From assembly GCA_022579005.1 (NCBI GenBank), contig MU401509.1, forward strand, positions 124,001-188,000: 64,000 nt of DNA, given 5' to 3'. Position 1 is the stretch's first letter. Every line of letters starts with the position of its first letter. This DNA is from Poronia punctata. Lineage: Eukaryota; Ascomycota; Sordariomycetes; Xylariales; Xylariaceae. The notes beneath the pieces were generated by a model, which made no database searches, was not told where the DNA came from, and saw only the letters and a list, made by a program, of their open reading frames with translations. Shown here piece by piece: positions 1 through 12,890 of this stretch. The position numbers and the translations under genes were made by a program.

Positions 1-1251
1 TAACGATGCCCATTATTCACAACTAATAAACTACAAGGTTCATCACGTAAAGAGAAGGAAAATGAGGTGGCTACCTAGTGGATGGGAGTCATGGTTGCAG
101 TGGGATAGGATGGATGCACTGCAGGGTTTGTTGTCACCTGAACAGGTCAGCACCAGATCGTCTTGGCAGCCAACCACAGGCATTTTAAGGCAGGACAGGC
201 GTTCGCAGTTACCTTTCCTGGGCTCCTAGTCTACTAGTATAGTTGAAATAGGGTAGTTGCAGACCCCCCGCTCAGCACCTTCTCATTGGTGGAGAAGGAA
301 AGTTGTCAGTCATCATCATCAGGGATTGGATAAATGCCATGGATAAGAAGCGGGATGACGACAATCATTTACAAGATAGAGAATGCCCATGTACTCCCAA
401 ATGTACTCTTACATGTGAAGGGACTCGGCATCTGTACGTTTACATTGCTGCACTATTAGAATTCAAACGGTGCAGACCATCATGTCCATCAGAAAAAGCC
501 TTCAGGTAGATAGATTTGTGAGATACACGGACGGCAATGTTGGACAAGTGACGCGCTCACAGGCGTAGAACGATCAACTAATGGTATTTCCATACATAAG
601 TATAAGCGTACAGTCCAGATACTCACTTATACTCTCTCAACATACCCCTTTTATACAATCTTGACACATCTAGACAGGACCAAAAAGACATATTGTTCAC
701 CGTCATTTGGACAGCACGTATCCTCTCCAGTTAAGTTACATACGGCCCAGCAAGCGACGAGTACATCGCCTATCTAGCCGTGGCCCGTTATCCCGGTAAA
801 TTTCCACATGGCTAGATTTGGTTAGTGCGTTTCCCAGCCACCAGGAATGCCCGCTCCCAAAGTGCGCATAGAAGAAACGAAAACATCGCTTTGTTGCCTG
901 TTTGGGACGGATGGCGGTTCTCCAGCATAAATAACATGTTGAGCCCAGACGTAAAGTTTCTCTTCCCTGGTATGTTCCTCTCCTATCCGGTAACGGGGAA
1001 GCATTACATTACACCGCTACTCCCAACGATTATACGCAGAAAAGCAGAGAGTTTCATGGAGACTGAAGAATGTCACCGGCAAAGGAGCAGTACAGACTAC
1101 TGTGTAGATAGTTTAATTTTCCCTCGGACGCGCACGACATGTTTCGGATTCTGTCTTTTCTGCAGGTTAAACAAGATCGGATATTGATTAATAAATAAAT
1201 GACATGGTTCTACAAGTTTGTCAATAGTCGTTCCTCGCCAGTCTATGCCGG
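1..1251. other. intergenic, no supported gene
   Basis: No reading frame here resembles a known family or shows a sensible exon structure. The short open frames (for example 303-509 and 825-1187) have no recognisable composition. The part next to 1252 is probably the 3' untranslated region of the AIF-like gene on the minus strand. Confidence 0.5.
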
Positions 1252-3118
1252 TCAAGCCACAAGTGAAACATCCAAGATGTCCAACCCGTTCTGGAGCTGA
1301 CCCTTGGTTGGCATCGCTCCCTCCCTCATCAGCTCGGCTGATTTGGTCATGGCAGGGTCTCTTCCCATACTTGCCATGGCTACCACTGTGTCGCCGTTGC
1401 AGTAGTAAGCCACAAATTTGCTCTCCGCCGGGTTACCCTGAATCACAACATCATCCCATCCGTTGACTGTGCTGCCGCAGTAGCGTAGCTGGCCCGTGAG
1501 GGCACTCCAGAAGACGGGGGTGAAGAAGGACGGCTTAACCGAAGGATTGACAATGTGTCGTGCAACGGATCGACCTTGGTTTTGTGCCACATCCCAATGC
1601 TCAATTCTTGTGTAATTACCTTGGCTGCCCGGGCCATGGTATGGGTAAGTGGCAATATCGCCAATGGCGTACACGTCCTTCAGACCTGTGACTAGGAAGT
1701 TCTCGTCTGTCTTTAGCGAGCCGTCCTCCTCGAGGCGGATCACTTTGTTGTCCTTTAAGAATTCCGTCGCAGGCGCAACACCCACGCCGAGGATGACGAT
1801 ATCCGCTTCGAGCTTGGTCCCATCTTTGAGAACCACAGAGCCAACTTTCGATGGGTCTGATGTCGAGGGTTCGGCTTTGTCGACACCAGCCGACATGTAG
1901 AATTTGATACCCTTCCCTTCAAGGCCCTTCTGCAAGCCGCCGCCCACTTCCTTGCCCAAAACCCTCTCTAGTGGAGCGCTCTCCATGCCTACGACAGATA
2001 CGCTGTTGTCAGAAGAAGTGCAGTTCGCGAGCTCCAATCCAATGAAACTGCTGCCGATAATGACAATCTTCTTCCCTTTCTCTCCAATCGCCTCGACAAT
2101 CTTCTTTGCATCATGCAGAGTTCGCAGGACAAAGATGTTGTCCAGCACTTTAAATCCCTGCAAAGGGAGACTCCTTGGCGTGCCGCCCGTTGCGAGGATG
2201 AGTTTTCCGTAGCCGTGTTTGCCATTGCTCTTAGTCGTGACCGACTTGCTGTTGAGGTCCACATCGGTGACTTCATCCCAGACGAAATCAATCGATCCAG
2301 ACTTGAACCACTCGCCATCTCTCCATTGGGCCTTTTCGAGGTCGGTTAGGAGGGCCTTTGAAAGCTTGGTCCGATCGATGGGATAGTAGCCTTCTCTTGA
2401 TATGACGGTGATTGGGCCAGTGAAGCCGCCGGCTCGTAGAGACTCGACAGCGCCAATAGTACCGCTACCACCACCCACAATAACTACTCGATCCGTTTCG
2501 GCACTGCTGCTCACACGGCACTTGATATTAGGCTTTCTTCGTCCCGACTTGATCGCAGACTCCTCGCCTTGCACGAAGATGGCACCATCCTTTTCGACGA
2601 CCTTGAAGGCAGTAAGTGCGTCCAGCGCAGGCGCGTCTTCCACGTCACCGGTCTTGGCGTTGAAGCAAGCTAACAGGCGCCTGGTTGTCAGTGGATAAAC
2701 GAAAATTACGCCCAGGTTTCAAATTCCGGTTGAGGATGGCGGGTGTTTGGGAAATTGGACCATGCTCACCTCCATGCCACGGACAAACAAGGCGTCCAGA
2801 CTTGGTCAAAACACCTTTCACGAGGGGTGCTCCGTAATGTGTGCATTTGGTGCCCAGAGCTTGGATCTGCCCTCCGGCATTAAGAAGCAAGACCTTTCCT
2901 CCTTCAATGCCTTCTACCTCGACCTCCTTCTTCTCGCCTGGTTGTAGTGCCAGCGAGGACACGTCCTTGAGTTTGAACAAAGACATGGCTCGGTTTGGGA
3001 GCGTCGCGCCAAATTGATTTGGAATGTATAGTCTCGAGTTGGTCGGCCTGGGATTAGGTCGGATGATAGCAGCACGAGAAAGTGTAGGTTTTGAAAAGAT
3101 GGCTCTGGCTAGACTCAT
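1252..3118 (-). CDS. Rieske-AIF type FAD/NAD(P)H oxidoreductase, mitochondrial
   Basis: Two exons, 3118-2770 and 2669-1252, join in phase (GTGAGC donor, TTAG acceptor) to give 588 residues. The N-terminus is basic and rich in S, R and N, like a mitochondrial presequence. A Rieske [2Fe-2S] domain follows, with CTH, 17 residues, then CPWH; the intron falls just after CPWHG. The second part is a pyridine-nucleotide disulfide oxidoreductase: VVIVGGGSGTIGA binds FAD, KIVIIGSSFIGLELA binds NAD(P)H, and VYAIGDIA is the second FAD motif, followed by the reductase C-terminal domain. This is the architecture of AIFM3/AIF-like proteins, which are thought to move electrons from NAD(P)H through FAD to a Rieske cluster. 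Family and domains are clear; substrate and any role in cell death are inference. Confidence 0.93.
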
Positions 3119-4393
3119 GGGTTATGGTGGGGTTAAGTTATGGAGGGTATCGAAGAGGGGAAGTGGGTGACGCGATAGATTACAGTACAGGTTCGAGGTA
3201 TCAAGGTACAGAACATGGAAGCAGCATACAAAAGCCGTTATGTGAACAACCAATGGAGAGGTACACCAAATACAGGGAAAAACGCGGGGCAGTAGGCCAA
3301 CGGTAATTAGGTAGGCAAAACAGAACTGTGGGAGATGGAGTGGAGGAATTGGTGATGAGTTCTAACTTCTGGGTTCGTTCTGATCAAGATAACGGGCGAT
3401 GCTACACATAGTACATAAGTGGTAGGTAGAAAGAAAAAGAGCACGCCGTCTTCACATGAGATGGCACCACCGGCGTAGGAAAAGCTACTGTACGTGTATT
3501 CTAATTAACTTGTTGTTCTTATCTGCAACATAGTGGTAATCAGAAGCTTCTGAATGGTTGAAGCTCCCACCTCCGTAGCTTGTGACATCACCGGCTGTTT
3601 GAAGCTAGGAATCTAGGATAGATGCCGCAGTAGCGGATCAAGAGTTGCCAAGCGTACATAATTGACGTACATCCCCGCATCCAAGGTTGTATGCTTCCTA
3701 ATTGGGCTAGCTGCTATTATACTCGTAGGTAGTACTAGGTACAAAGGCAAACACTATCAGAGACTCACAATAACCGTCACTTTGCAAAGGCACGATAGAT
3801 AGACTATGCTCTAGACAGTGGTCAAAAGCTTCATTGCCTTTATCAGCCGCCTGAAGGGTCAGTTCTCGTGAGAGACGAGTGGTATATGGGTGTTTTCTAT
3901 GCCATGTTTCCTTGATTGCGGGTGTATGTCGCATATCATTAACTTAGGCAAGTACGTGTACTATGTAGGCACTCCAAACTTGTCCGTCGGCAGGTGCAAG
4001 TGACATTTCAAGAACTAACCTTAGGTAGGTACCAGTGAGCACGAGGCGCTAACATGAGACGTCCCATCGAAAAATGCTGTGACATTTGGGTTATTGCTGA
4101 ACATGCAAACCTAACTCCCTTCCAGAAAAGTAGCAGGGGACGGAGATCCTGTCAGTGACTTGCCATATTAATCTCAAAACTCGGTTTCTCCCGGTACCCG
4201 TCCAGGGAAGAAGGCTTGGGATATCCAAAGACACCGGGAGATGATACAAAATTCTTCACACTGGGCCAAATCCCCAGTATGCTTCGCCCCCATATGCAGT
4301 TTGTTGTTGAGTATGAGGATCACCATAGTCCAAATCCGTCGAATTAATGCCCCAGGCCCCCATCCCGATGTTAGGAGTCGGCACCTCATTTAA
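3119..4393. other. intergenic, no supported gene
   Basis: This stretch lies between the AIF-like start and the end of the transcription factor. It should hold the AIF-like promoter next to 3119 and the factor's 3' untranslated region next to 4393. The open frames are short and without family features. Scattered TAGGTA/TACCTA words occur, as elsewhere in non-coding DNA of this window. Confidence 0.5.
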
Positions 4394-7020
4394 CTAAACA
4401 TCTGTCAGCGTTGTAGATTCCACACGTCGAGATGCTTCAATAGAAATGAACATGTTGGATAGATGCACTCTCACCATGTCTTGCAATCGAAAGTCAAAGA
4501 GAGTCCCAGGGGAAAGGGTCTGAGAGGAAAATGCGTCATCAAAGGGATGCTGGGGCTGTGGCGCCGCTTTGGCCGGTACTTTTCTCGCTTCCTTGAGAGC
4601 AGACTTGGCTGCGGCTTCGATCTGTACAAGCACTTGTCGGAGGTGCTTGAACTTCTCGAGGCCCTTGTAGTCAAAGTACTTTTGCATCTGGGCCATGGAG
4701 ACCTCAGCAAGCTTCTGGTCTTCCTCTGCTTTTTCGTTTGACGGATAGCATATCAAATTCACAAAGACAAATGTCATTGCTGAGAAATAGGCGCAAGCAC
4801 TGAGCCTGTAGTGGCGTTAGTGGTCACAGAAATGTAGGAGACAGAAACTGTCGGCATCTCTTACCAAACATTGCATCCTCCAAAAGACCTGGTACGAGGC
4901 AAGTCAGTACTTCATTATCGGGGTGGAACGGAAGTATGCGAGCAGTGCAACCTGAGGCCCCCCATATATAGGCCACTGCAGCCGACATGTTGGGGCCGGA
5001 GTTCGTCCCAGCCTTCATTAGGCACGTCTGTATGGAATATGGATCCGGGCTATACTTACTGATAAGACAGGATGTTGAGGATTGCGCGGCTAGTCCCGAC
5101 ACATTTTTCCCACACCACGGAATTTGGCGACGAAAAATTACCATCCATCGAGGCACTAGCTCTAGGGTCGAAGGTTCGTAGGAGGTCACTGCCTAGGCAC
5201 CCAAGAGCCTTCATCCACGGCGAATCGTTGGCATACAGCCCGTGTGTCATGGTCAAACACATGAGATAGGTCTGGTACACTACCGTCATATGTACCAATG
5301 GCCCCGACATGAGGTTTCCCCACATGTTTTCCAGTTGGAACGGAGTCGGGATGGATTGCCTCCACTGCTCCAAAAGTGCGTCAATATGCATCACTGCCTT
5401 TCGGCGATCTTCGGGCGTGAGCCTCTTGGACCTGTTGCTGAGTAGCATGTCGTAGATCTTTCCCTCGAGGTGCGCAAGCTGCACCCTGACACGAAAGAGG
5501 TTTAGCTGTGACAGTCCGTCGGCGCTGAATACTAGGCTAGCAGTGTCATCGCCTTGCACGCCGGGAAGATCAAGATCGATATCGTCGTCATTCTGAAAGG
5601 ACGGGGTCACGGTACGAAGGCTGATGTCCTAAGAACGCGAGGTATGCCATGTCAGCACTAGTGTCAGGCGAAATGGCTCTGCAAGAACGCTACCTTGTCG
5701 AGTATGTAACAAACCCAGAATAGGTTGGTTCTGACGCGGGCTTCTTGGGGCGGCAGCTCTGATAGTGCAGTTTTGAATTCTAGGCGCAGGGTATGGGCAA
5801 TCCTGATAGCGGCACTAATGAGCACCGAAGACGGGGTCTGGTCCGGATGTGTCTGATACAAGGCTTGGTGGAATACGTTAGCCCTGAGTGCATGCTTTTT
5901 GGCAGGAATCCGTTCAAGGCCGAAACGGCGGGGGTTTACTGACCAACGAGGCCCAATAGGCCCTGTAAACCAAGCGTGTCCTCGTCTCTGGTCATGAGCT
6001 CGTCAAGCATGGTCTGGGCATTGTCGACGCAGGCCTTTATCTTGGCGTCGTTAAATCCAATTATCGTGTCCCCGTAGTGGCATGATTGCAGCCGGTAGCC
6101 CAAAGCAAGTACGATATTGATGATGGCACCGTAAATCCTCGGCCTTTCCCCCGTCGGGCTGTAATATTCGTTCACCATGCGCATCTTGGAATCGCCATTG
6201 TCAGCGACCACAGTGTTTGGGGGGATGGTACGGATACAGTATATATCGGCGGCGGAGGGACAGTTTGCGGAGCGAGATGTCCACAGTCACACCTACACGT
6301 GGAGCTGATACATGTACAGAAATGGTAGGTCACTCACAAATGAGGCATGTTGGCCCAGCATAGGAATAACGGCGTTATATTCCCGGAAATATGTGTCGAT
6401 AAGGGGCAAAGCCTCTGTCAATGGGGGTACAGGAGGTGCATCATGACTGCGGGGGCTGTTCCACGCTCCATGCGAGAGTATCTGCGGCATCTCGAATATC
6501 CCGCTCGGGGAAGCATCGGTGTCGCTCGCATCTAAAAGGCCTTGTTCAACAAGCCGGCTTAGGCCCGAAGAAGAGTCATGGTCGCGGTCGCTGCTGCCGC
6601 CCAAAGCGTCCAACTTGGCCTCGATCCGGGCCAGGCGAGCCTCTAATTCATCATTCCTTCGAGATCTATTGTATTCCTTTCCATGAGCAGCCATACATAT
6701 GACGGCGGCGTAAAACATGTGGCAGACGACTTACTCGTCCGTTCCCACATTTGGATTTACTTGTACGTTGACTGTCGGCGGTGGTTTACATGCCACCACC
6801 GTCCTCTTCCGGATCGGGGTGGTCGTGCATGACACTTTATACAGCGAGCAATTGGAGCAAACTGGTTTCAACCCGTCGCAACGGATCTTCTTTTTGAAGC
6901 AAAGATCACAAGCCTAAACAACACTGAGTATGAGTTTGGAAGAGACGTCGGCGTAATTCAAAAGGGGCCGGGCCAATGTGGTTTGGTTCGACTTACTTTT
7001 CGTCTGGAACTAGTTTCCAT
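4394..7020 (-). CDS. Zn2Cys6 fungal-specific transcription factor
   Basis: Start ATG at 7020. Exon 1 (7020-6997) encodes METSSRRK. Exon 2 (6913-6735) carries the binuclear zinc cluster CDLCFKKKIRCDG...CSNCSLYKVSC. Exon 3 (6665-6338) has a coiled coil (NDELEARLARIEAKLDALG). Exons 4 (6184-5940), 5 (5883-5694) and 6 (5628-5060) cover the fungal_trans middle homology region, including YILDKDISLR across the exon 5/6 junction. Phases agree through these junctions. The last exon (about 4805-4394) ends at the stop at 4394. The exon between 5059 and 4805 is unresolved: the best-looking frame hits a TGA at 4904-4906, which lies in a TACTGAC lariat-like motif and may be intronic. The product should be a nuclear DNA-binding regulator. 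The OYE gene lies upstream in the same orientation and is a possible target. Confidence 0.85.
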
Positions 7021-7500
7021 TACGGCGGGTACGGAACGGAAGCCAAGGGGCGGCCGGACGTATCAACACGCTGTGTATTTAGCGATACCTGCCGGCGCCT
7101 CGCAGTGACTAGCGCAATGGTCGGGGTGTGATTACGAAGAGAATGCGCCGCGCCGGACCGGGTGGGCGTAAGTAAAAAGCAATCTAGGTAGTACCTACTT
7201 TACGATGAAAGTACGAAGATTAATCTGTCAGGTAGGAAGAATACGGCTTACTAACTTTCCTTTAATATTACCTAGGGAACATTGAGACGAAGATCACTCA
7301 GCAGGGTCAGCTTATCCCCAAGGGGCTGGGCACCCGCTATTCCACCCCTGCCAGTGGATCAGTTCGAAAGATAGGTAGCAACAACTGCAGCCAAACCATG
7401 CCAAGTGTCAATTCTTCATCTACGAGTAGGAGTATAACTGCAAAACTCAGCTACAACTTGACAAGTACACTGTCGATATCTATCTATCTTTCCAAATAGC
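7021..7500. promoter_or_regulatory. intergenic between OYE and the Zn2Cys6 factor
   Basis: This 480-bp spacer holds the 3' end of the OYE transcript and the promoter of the transcription factor. A CGG-rich stretch lies near 7050-7160, but I saw no clear CGG-N-CCG operator pair that would decide a regulator site. Confidence 0.4.
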
Positions 7501-9113
7501 TCAGTACGCATCGCCATACAGCCGCGACGATGTCCCTGGGGCCGTCAACTCAGTAACACCGTGTACTTTAAGCTTATCCCCGTCAGCTGCAAGCTTAGCG
7601 GCGAATACAGCATAATCTTCCTTGAACGCTGCAGCTGCCTTCTCGTCGCTGAGGTCGAAAGGCTCGAATCCTCTGCCAATCTGCAGCAGATGCGCATTGG
7701 AAGCCTGGAGGCCGGGCCAGATGTCAGCGATGAACTCCATTAGCGGCCTTATAGCGCCCGTAACCCTGCCAGCAAGTATGTCGGTTGGCAGACGGGGCTC
7801 CTGTGCTGCGGGACGAGCGAGACTGATGCCGTCCAGGTCGCGGTCGAGCGCCTGCACCATGGAGGCAGCGGTACGGAAACCGCCTACTAGATATTTGCGT
7901 GTGCGTGTCAGATTAGGCACGATGTCGCGCACGAACTCGATGAAGTAAGCCTCGCGCTTCCGTGTCGATTCACGTTCGCCACCGAACCCGATATCTTCGT
8001 GGTTACCGCCTGATAGTTCCACAAAGTCGAAGCGGGCGTCTTGGAGCCCTTCGCAGATTTGCCTCGCCTCTTCCGGTTTGATTCCTTTGTCTTGGAATTC
8101 TAAGATGTCGTCCGTTAGCCGGGAATTCAACCCATGTTGGTAAAAATGGGAGCTGCCGCAAGCTTTCCTCCGTCGGTCTCGACTTTGGAAAAGCACGCGT
8201 CTAGAGTGGGAGTTGACACTTACCAACCGAATTGATCTTGATACCCACCACGAAGCCGGGCTTCGTCCGTCTCCTGACAGCCTCGGCGATCTCAAGAACA
8301 ATTCGTAGCCGATTCTCCACGCTACCGCCATACTCATCAGTGCGATGATTGGTGCGTTCGGAAAGGAACTGAGAAAGCATATATCCATGAGCACCGTGGA
8401 GCTCGATGCCATCGAAGCCCGCCTCCTGTAAGTATTCGGCCGCATGCGAGAACCCATCGATCAAACGCGCAATGTCATCCTTGGTTGCCTCACGCGGTAC
8501 CGCATAAGCTTCCGAGAGTTTAGGGACCGCTATCATTTTCGTCAGTCATCCCCCTTCCAAATAAGCAGCAAGGAGGGGGAAACTCACATTCTTTAAGCCC
8601 AGAAGGTGAAATAGTATCCTTGTGAATCCTCGCGCTCAATTGTCGACCGGGATGCGTCACTTGCGCAACCAACAGACTCCCGTTTGCCTTGGCACCACTT
8701 GCCAATTCCTTGAAAGCCTCGAATCGCGGTCCGCTCTTGGGACATTCCGGCGTGACGATCATGTCGCCTACGCCGTTTAGCCTCTCGAATTCAATGTCTA
8801 TATTTCCCGTCGTGATGACTCCCCATTCGTTTTCTCCCCATCTTAAATTTTTTTTAAATCATCCGTTAGCCATTTACTCTTTCCGGAAGTAGTTGAACAG
8901 GGGAAAAAACACATACCGTCTATAAAGCTCAACAAGTTCCTTGGTAGGAATCCCACGCGCTTGCACATCAGTCGCATGCCAACTTGCCAACCCCTCGGCC
9001 ATGGCGGCTTTGAAAAATCGGTTCTTGGCCGTTCGGCCAGAGAATTCGAATTCAAGGGGTTGTGCTAGACGTGATACGTCTGCTGGGTCGGATTCGTAAC
9101 GTTTCACAGGCAT
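7501..9113 (-). CDS. NADH:flavin oxidoreductase, Old Yellow Enzyme family
   Basis: Four exons (9113-8917, 8841-8588, 8529-8224, 8099-7501) join in phase to give 451 residues. All introns are GT-AG; the third is 124 nt and ends TTAG just before EFQDKG. Family signatures appear in order: RTAKNRFFKAAMAE near the N-terminus, WGENEWGVITTGN, the substrate-binding region GFDGIELHGAHGYMLSQFLS, then TNHRTDEYGGSVENR, and FVVGIKIN. This is an FMN-dependent TIM-barrel ene-reductase acting with NAD(P)H on activated C=C bonds. I chose the ATG at 9113 because an upstream in-frame ATG at 9155 adds only a low-complexity tail before MPVKRYES. It is transcribed towards the Zn2Cys6 gene. Fungal members include detoxification and secondary-metabolism enzymes; which applies here is unknown. 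Confidence 0.92.
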
Positions 9114-9729
9114 TTTTTTGTCTTGTAGGTTATGTAAGTAATTCTTGGATGGCAAGAAAGAAAGAAAAGAAAGGGGAAGGGTGGTGTTTTTGGGTAGGTA
9201 TGTATATCTTTCTATATGAGTTATAATACAACAACCCTATAATCTATTCTCTTCATCGAAAGCGAGCGCGGGCATACAACCCTCTTATACTCCTCTTCTC
9301 TCCCCTCACCTCACCTCTTCTCCTATCCTTCCTTTTCCATCTCCATATCCATCTCCATCTATCCGCAACATATCGCTTAGTTAAGACAACATATAACCAA
9401 CTTCCATTACTTACCCAATCACTTTTTTTACACAAAAGTCCGAGCTTACACCTGTCAGCCACCTGCGACCATTACAAAGCAACAGCCGGAGTTTACCTCC
9501 TATAATTACTTATGGCAAGAATGTCCGAGATGACCAGGTGAGTAACAGGTGTGGATATTACTAAGAAATTGTTATGGACGTCGGAGTTCCGTGTATTGTT
9601 TACCTAACCCAACGTAACATGACATAAAACATTACTCGTACTCGTACCTACCCCCTACACGTAACCCCAGATATACCTAACTGAAGATTTCCAATGCTTA
9701 TCCACTCAAAGTATTATATATCGAAACGT

Positions 9730-9753
9730 GTCGTCGTCGTCGTCGTCGTCGTC
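9730..9753. repeat. (GTC)8 microsatellite
   Basis: About eight uninterrupted copies of GTC/TCG in non-coding DNA. Confidence 0.9.
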
Positions 9754-9813
9754 AAGATTTTAAATACATGCGTTTCGGAATCTATATCGTTAGTTTCGCA
9801 GTACGATAGTTGG

Positions 9814-9814
<1 letters not shown>

Positions 9815-9853
<39 letters not shown>
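9815..9853. repeat. T39 homopolymer tract
   Basis: A continuous run of 39 T in the + strand, followed directly by six C. The length is probably unreliable in a draft assembly. Confidence 0.9.
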
Positions 9854-10553
9854 CCCCCCGGCAAGGTAAGTCGGGAAATAAAGATGAAGATAGTCCGAAC
9901 GAAAAGAAGTCTCCGAACTTTTTTGCTCGTGAATACTTGCCTTGAAATGTCTTATCCACATACTTACCTTTTAGCTACCTCTCAACTCGGGTCCCGAACT
10001 TGCGAGAGCTGAGAGGGTACCTTAGGTACCTAGGTATAGGTGGGCTGGATCAACTCTTCGAGCAATAATATGTACATTTATTTACCAAGGAAGCAGGCGG
10101 AGGAAGGAAGCGGCCGCTTTAATCCAGTAGGTACGATGTGATACGACAAGAGGCAAGGGGTTGGTTGGCATTATGGTAACTATCACCGACATGGATGGAA
10201 ACAGTCACTCCGCAGGCCAAATAGGCTCCGGAAATATATCCATCATGAAAAAAAAGAGTCTTGTCTATTCAGCATTTTACAAACCGCCAAGTTCAAAACG
10301 CATGACGCCATGAGTTAGTTGGTAATATATTACATTTCCCAGCCGGCGGCAACTACCTACCAACCATTTCTCAAAACGCCTCCTGTTTGGCCATGCGAAA
10401 ATACTATTTGGGTTTTGCAAGGAGGGGATAATACAATCATCTATATTCCCTTTTTGCCCATGTAGTAGTCTGAAAATCAAAGAAAAGAAACGCTGGTATA
10501 TCAACCTCTCGCTGGTTGGGTGATAATTTCCCCTCGATCAGTCATGGTGATTT

Positions 10554-12890
10554 CTAGTCGATCTCGACATCAATGTCTAGATCCAAGGCTGCAATGATAT
10601 CATCATCGCCGATGGGTTTGTGAATTTGAGGGATGCCATTCTTATCCTTCCCAGCTTGGTGGTTTTGGAATTTCAACTTCTGTAGGTGAGGAAGCATCGT
10701 CGTCGTCTTTGTCGCCGGTGCCACCTTGGGCGTCCCGGCTGTAGGCGTGCCATTAGCAGGTGTTGTACCCGCCGGCGTCTGAGAATTATCTCCCTCCGTT
10801 CCCGCTGACGCCTCGGATTCGTTCACGACCTGCATGAACTTGGGCTTTGTCTTGACGCGTCGAGACGTGTCATCCTCGACATCCTCCCCTCTTGCCATTT
10901 TGGCCTCAATCATGCGGACCCTGGCCCGTTCCATGATCTGGGCCTTACGGACCGCTTCGGCGTTGTCCCGTCGTCTTTGTATGTTTACCTGGGCAAGTCG
11001 GTCTTGCTGTGACGGTGTCGAAGGGGTCGATTTCTTCGTTTGTGTTAAGCTGGTTCGGAAAGCAAGTTTGTGTACCTCAAGCTTGTCCAGTTGTTCCTGT
11101 AGTTCGGCAGCCCGAGCTTCGTCGCCCCTATCTTTGGCCTCCTCGATCTTGTTGAGAAGGCGGTTACGTTCGGAAGAGTCGTACTTCTTTTTCAGACTCT
11201 GTATGCGAGCTAGTCGGTCATTAACCTCCTTCTCGGTCCAGGTCCGGTTTCGTAAAGCATTGATGTCGTCGATTTTGGCGTCTACCTGGTCTTTCTTAGG
11301 GAAAGGGAGCCCGTCGTGCTGACAGATGCGTTGATATAGGTGATAATCGGCCTGTGCGCTGTTAATACCGGTAGCTGTCCGCAAAGGACTGTAAGGGGTG
11401 CTTACGTCGGTAAAGGGAGAGTCGGAACAAGAAATAAATGGATACTCCCTCACAGTCTTACCATGAGCAAGTTTGACGTATTGATCGGTAACGAAAGCCT
11501 TGTTGAGCTTTTGCATGGCGTATGGTCGCCCTTGGGTGAATCCTAGATGAAGTGTGAGCCGACTTCGAAGAATGTGGGAACGTGAGGGTATAGATATGGC
11601 ATGTACATACCCTTGATGGCGCCCATCTGGTATTCCGTCTCGCCAGTTTCGCGATTTGGCCCGACAGCAACCCGACAATAACAGCCGGTGATTGCATCGT
11701 CGAAGCCTGGGTAAAAGCAGACCTCGGCGAAGCGGCTACGACTAAGGCGAACTCGCTCAAAGTCACGCAATTCTGCTGGGGGGGCAGCCCTCTGTTCGGG
11801 CGTTTCTGATCTGGAGGGCTTGCGGCCGTAGTTACCCCATTCAACATCGCTCTCCCTATCATCGTCTCCATGTATGCTGTCCTTTGTAGACGACTTGCCC
11901 TTGCGCTCACGATCTTCTTCACGACGACGTTGGCGGTCGAACTTTTCGGCTCGAGCGCGACGGAGGGATGCGATGCCGGCACTGGTTTCCCCCACCTTGG
12001 AACCACCAATTTTAGTACGTTGACGTGATGTCTTGCGCTGGCCGTCTTCCAACTCGGCCGAGCCGGCTTTGCGCTTCTTGGTTGATAGGCTACTGTCTTG
12101 TTTGTTCTTTTGCAGAAGTCTGCGCAGTAGCGTGTTCTGCCGCTGTCGGTCGATTTCCTCTTGGCGTTTGGCGATGAGTTGTTCTCGCTCCAACTCGGGC
12201 ATCGCAAGAATCTCTTCTTTCTCAGCTTCGCTAGCGTAGATGCCCTCAACGGGGTATTTTAATTCTTCGTCGTCCTCCATCTTCGCGTTCGCGGGCTGCG
12301 TCGAAGGAGGAGACTCGGCATCGGAATCGGATTCATCCATAGGAGCAGATTCCTCGGATCCGGCTACTGACGATCTGGAATATTGTAAAGCCATATAATT
12401 AGCAAAGCCTTCGCGACAGCAGGTGCAGAAATGTGCAGCAAGGTTGAGAGGTGCGATAGGGAACAATAACAAGGTAATAATATAGACCGTTGAAATATTG
12501 TCGAGCGTTGCAGTGGCGGGGCAGCAAGACCCTATTACTGCAAACAAAAGGAACAAACAACAGTCGGTATGGATGTCTTGTCATGTGAAGTCAATGGGTA
12601 GCAGCTTCTTCAATGGAAGAACTCCTTCTCTATGTACTCCGGGGACCGGTAAATTTCAAAGGTTGCGCAGCCAGCCATCCTAATAAAGTTTAGACTTACG
12701 CTTCGCCTTCCTCCTCCTCGTCTGATTCATCTCGTCTCCTGCGCGGTTTCGCAGGCGTCGCTTGGTCCTGGTCCGCATCGGGTTCTGGGGTTTGGGAGGC
12801 CGGACGGCTATGGTCGGAGACATCTTGCTCGTCATCCGAGGCATCGTCACCTCCGACAAGAGCCAGAAATTCGTCATCAACGTCGGCCAT
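10554..12890 (-). CDS. RTF1: RNA polymerase-associated protein Rtf1 (PAF1 complex)
   Basis: Three exons (12890-12700, 12374-11611, 11542-10554) join in phase to give 647 residues. The N-terminus begins MADVDDEFLALVGG and is very acidic, as in Rtf1. The middle is charged (EREQLIAKRQEEIDRQRQ) and precedes the Plus3 domain, which runs across the second intron: RLSRSRFAEVCFYPGFDDAI, then GRPYAMQKLNKAFVTDQYVK. The C-terminal part is a long coiled coil (YDSSERNRLLNKIEEAKDRG) ending in an acidic tail. Rtf1 is a nuclear elongation factor; its Plus3 domain binds phosphorylated Spt5, and the protein promotes histone H2B ubiquitination. The gene is divergent from COQ7 with a roughly 1 kb spacer. I see no sign of damage. 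Confidence 0.95.

Larger units (their letters stand above)
9114..10553. other. intergenic with simple repeats
   Basis: The OYE promoter side carries a pyrimidine-rich stretch around 9290-9360. A GTC trinucleotide run lies at 9730-9753 and an uninterrupted T39 tract at 9815-9853. TAGGTACC-type words cluster near 10020-10040. The end next to 10553 is probably the RTF1 3' untranslated region. No gene was recognised. Confidence 0.5.

Noticed and set aside
9714..9959. Frames with poly-K/poly-F runs
   Set aside because: They are translations of the T39 tract and GTC repeat.
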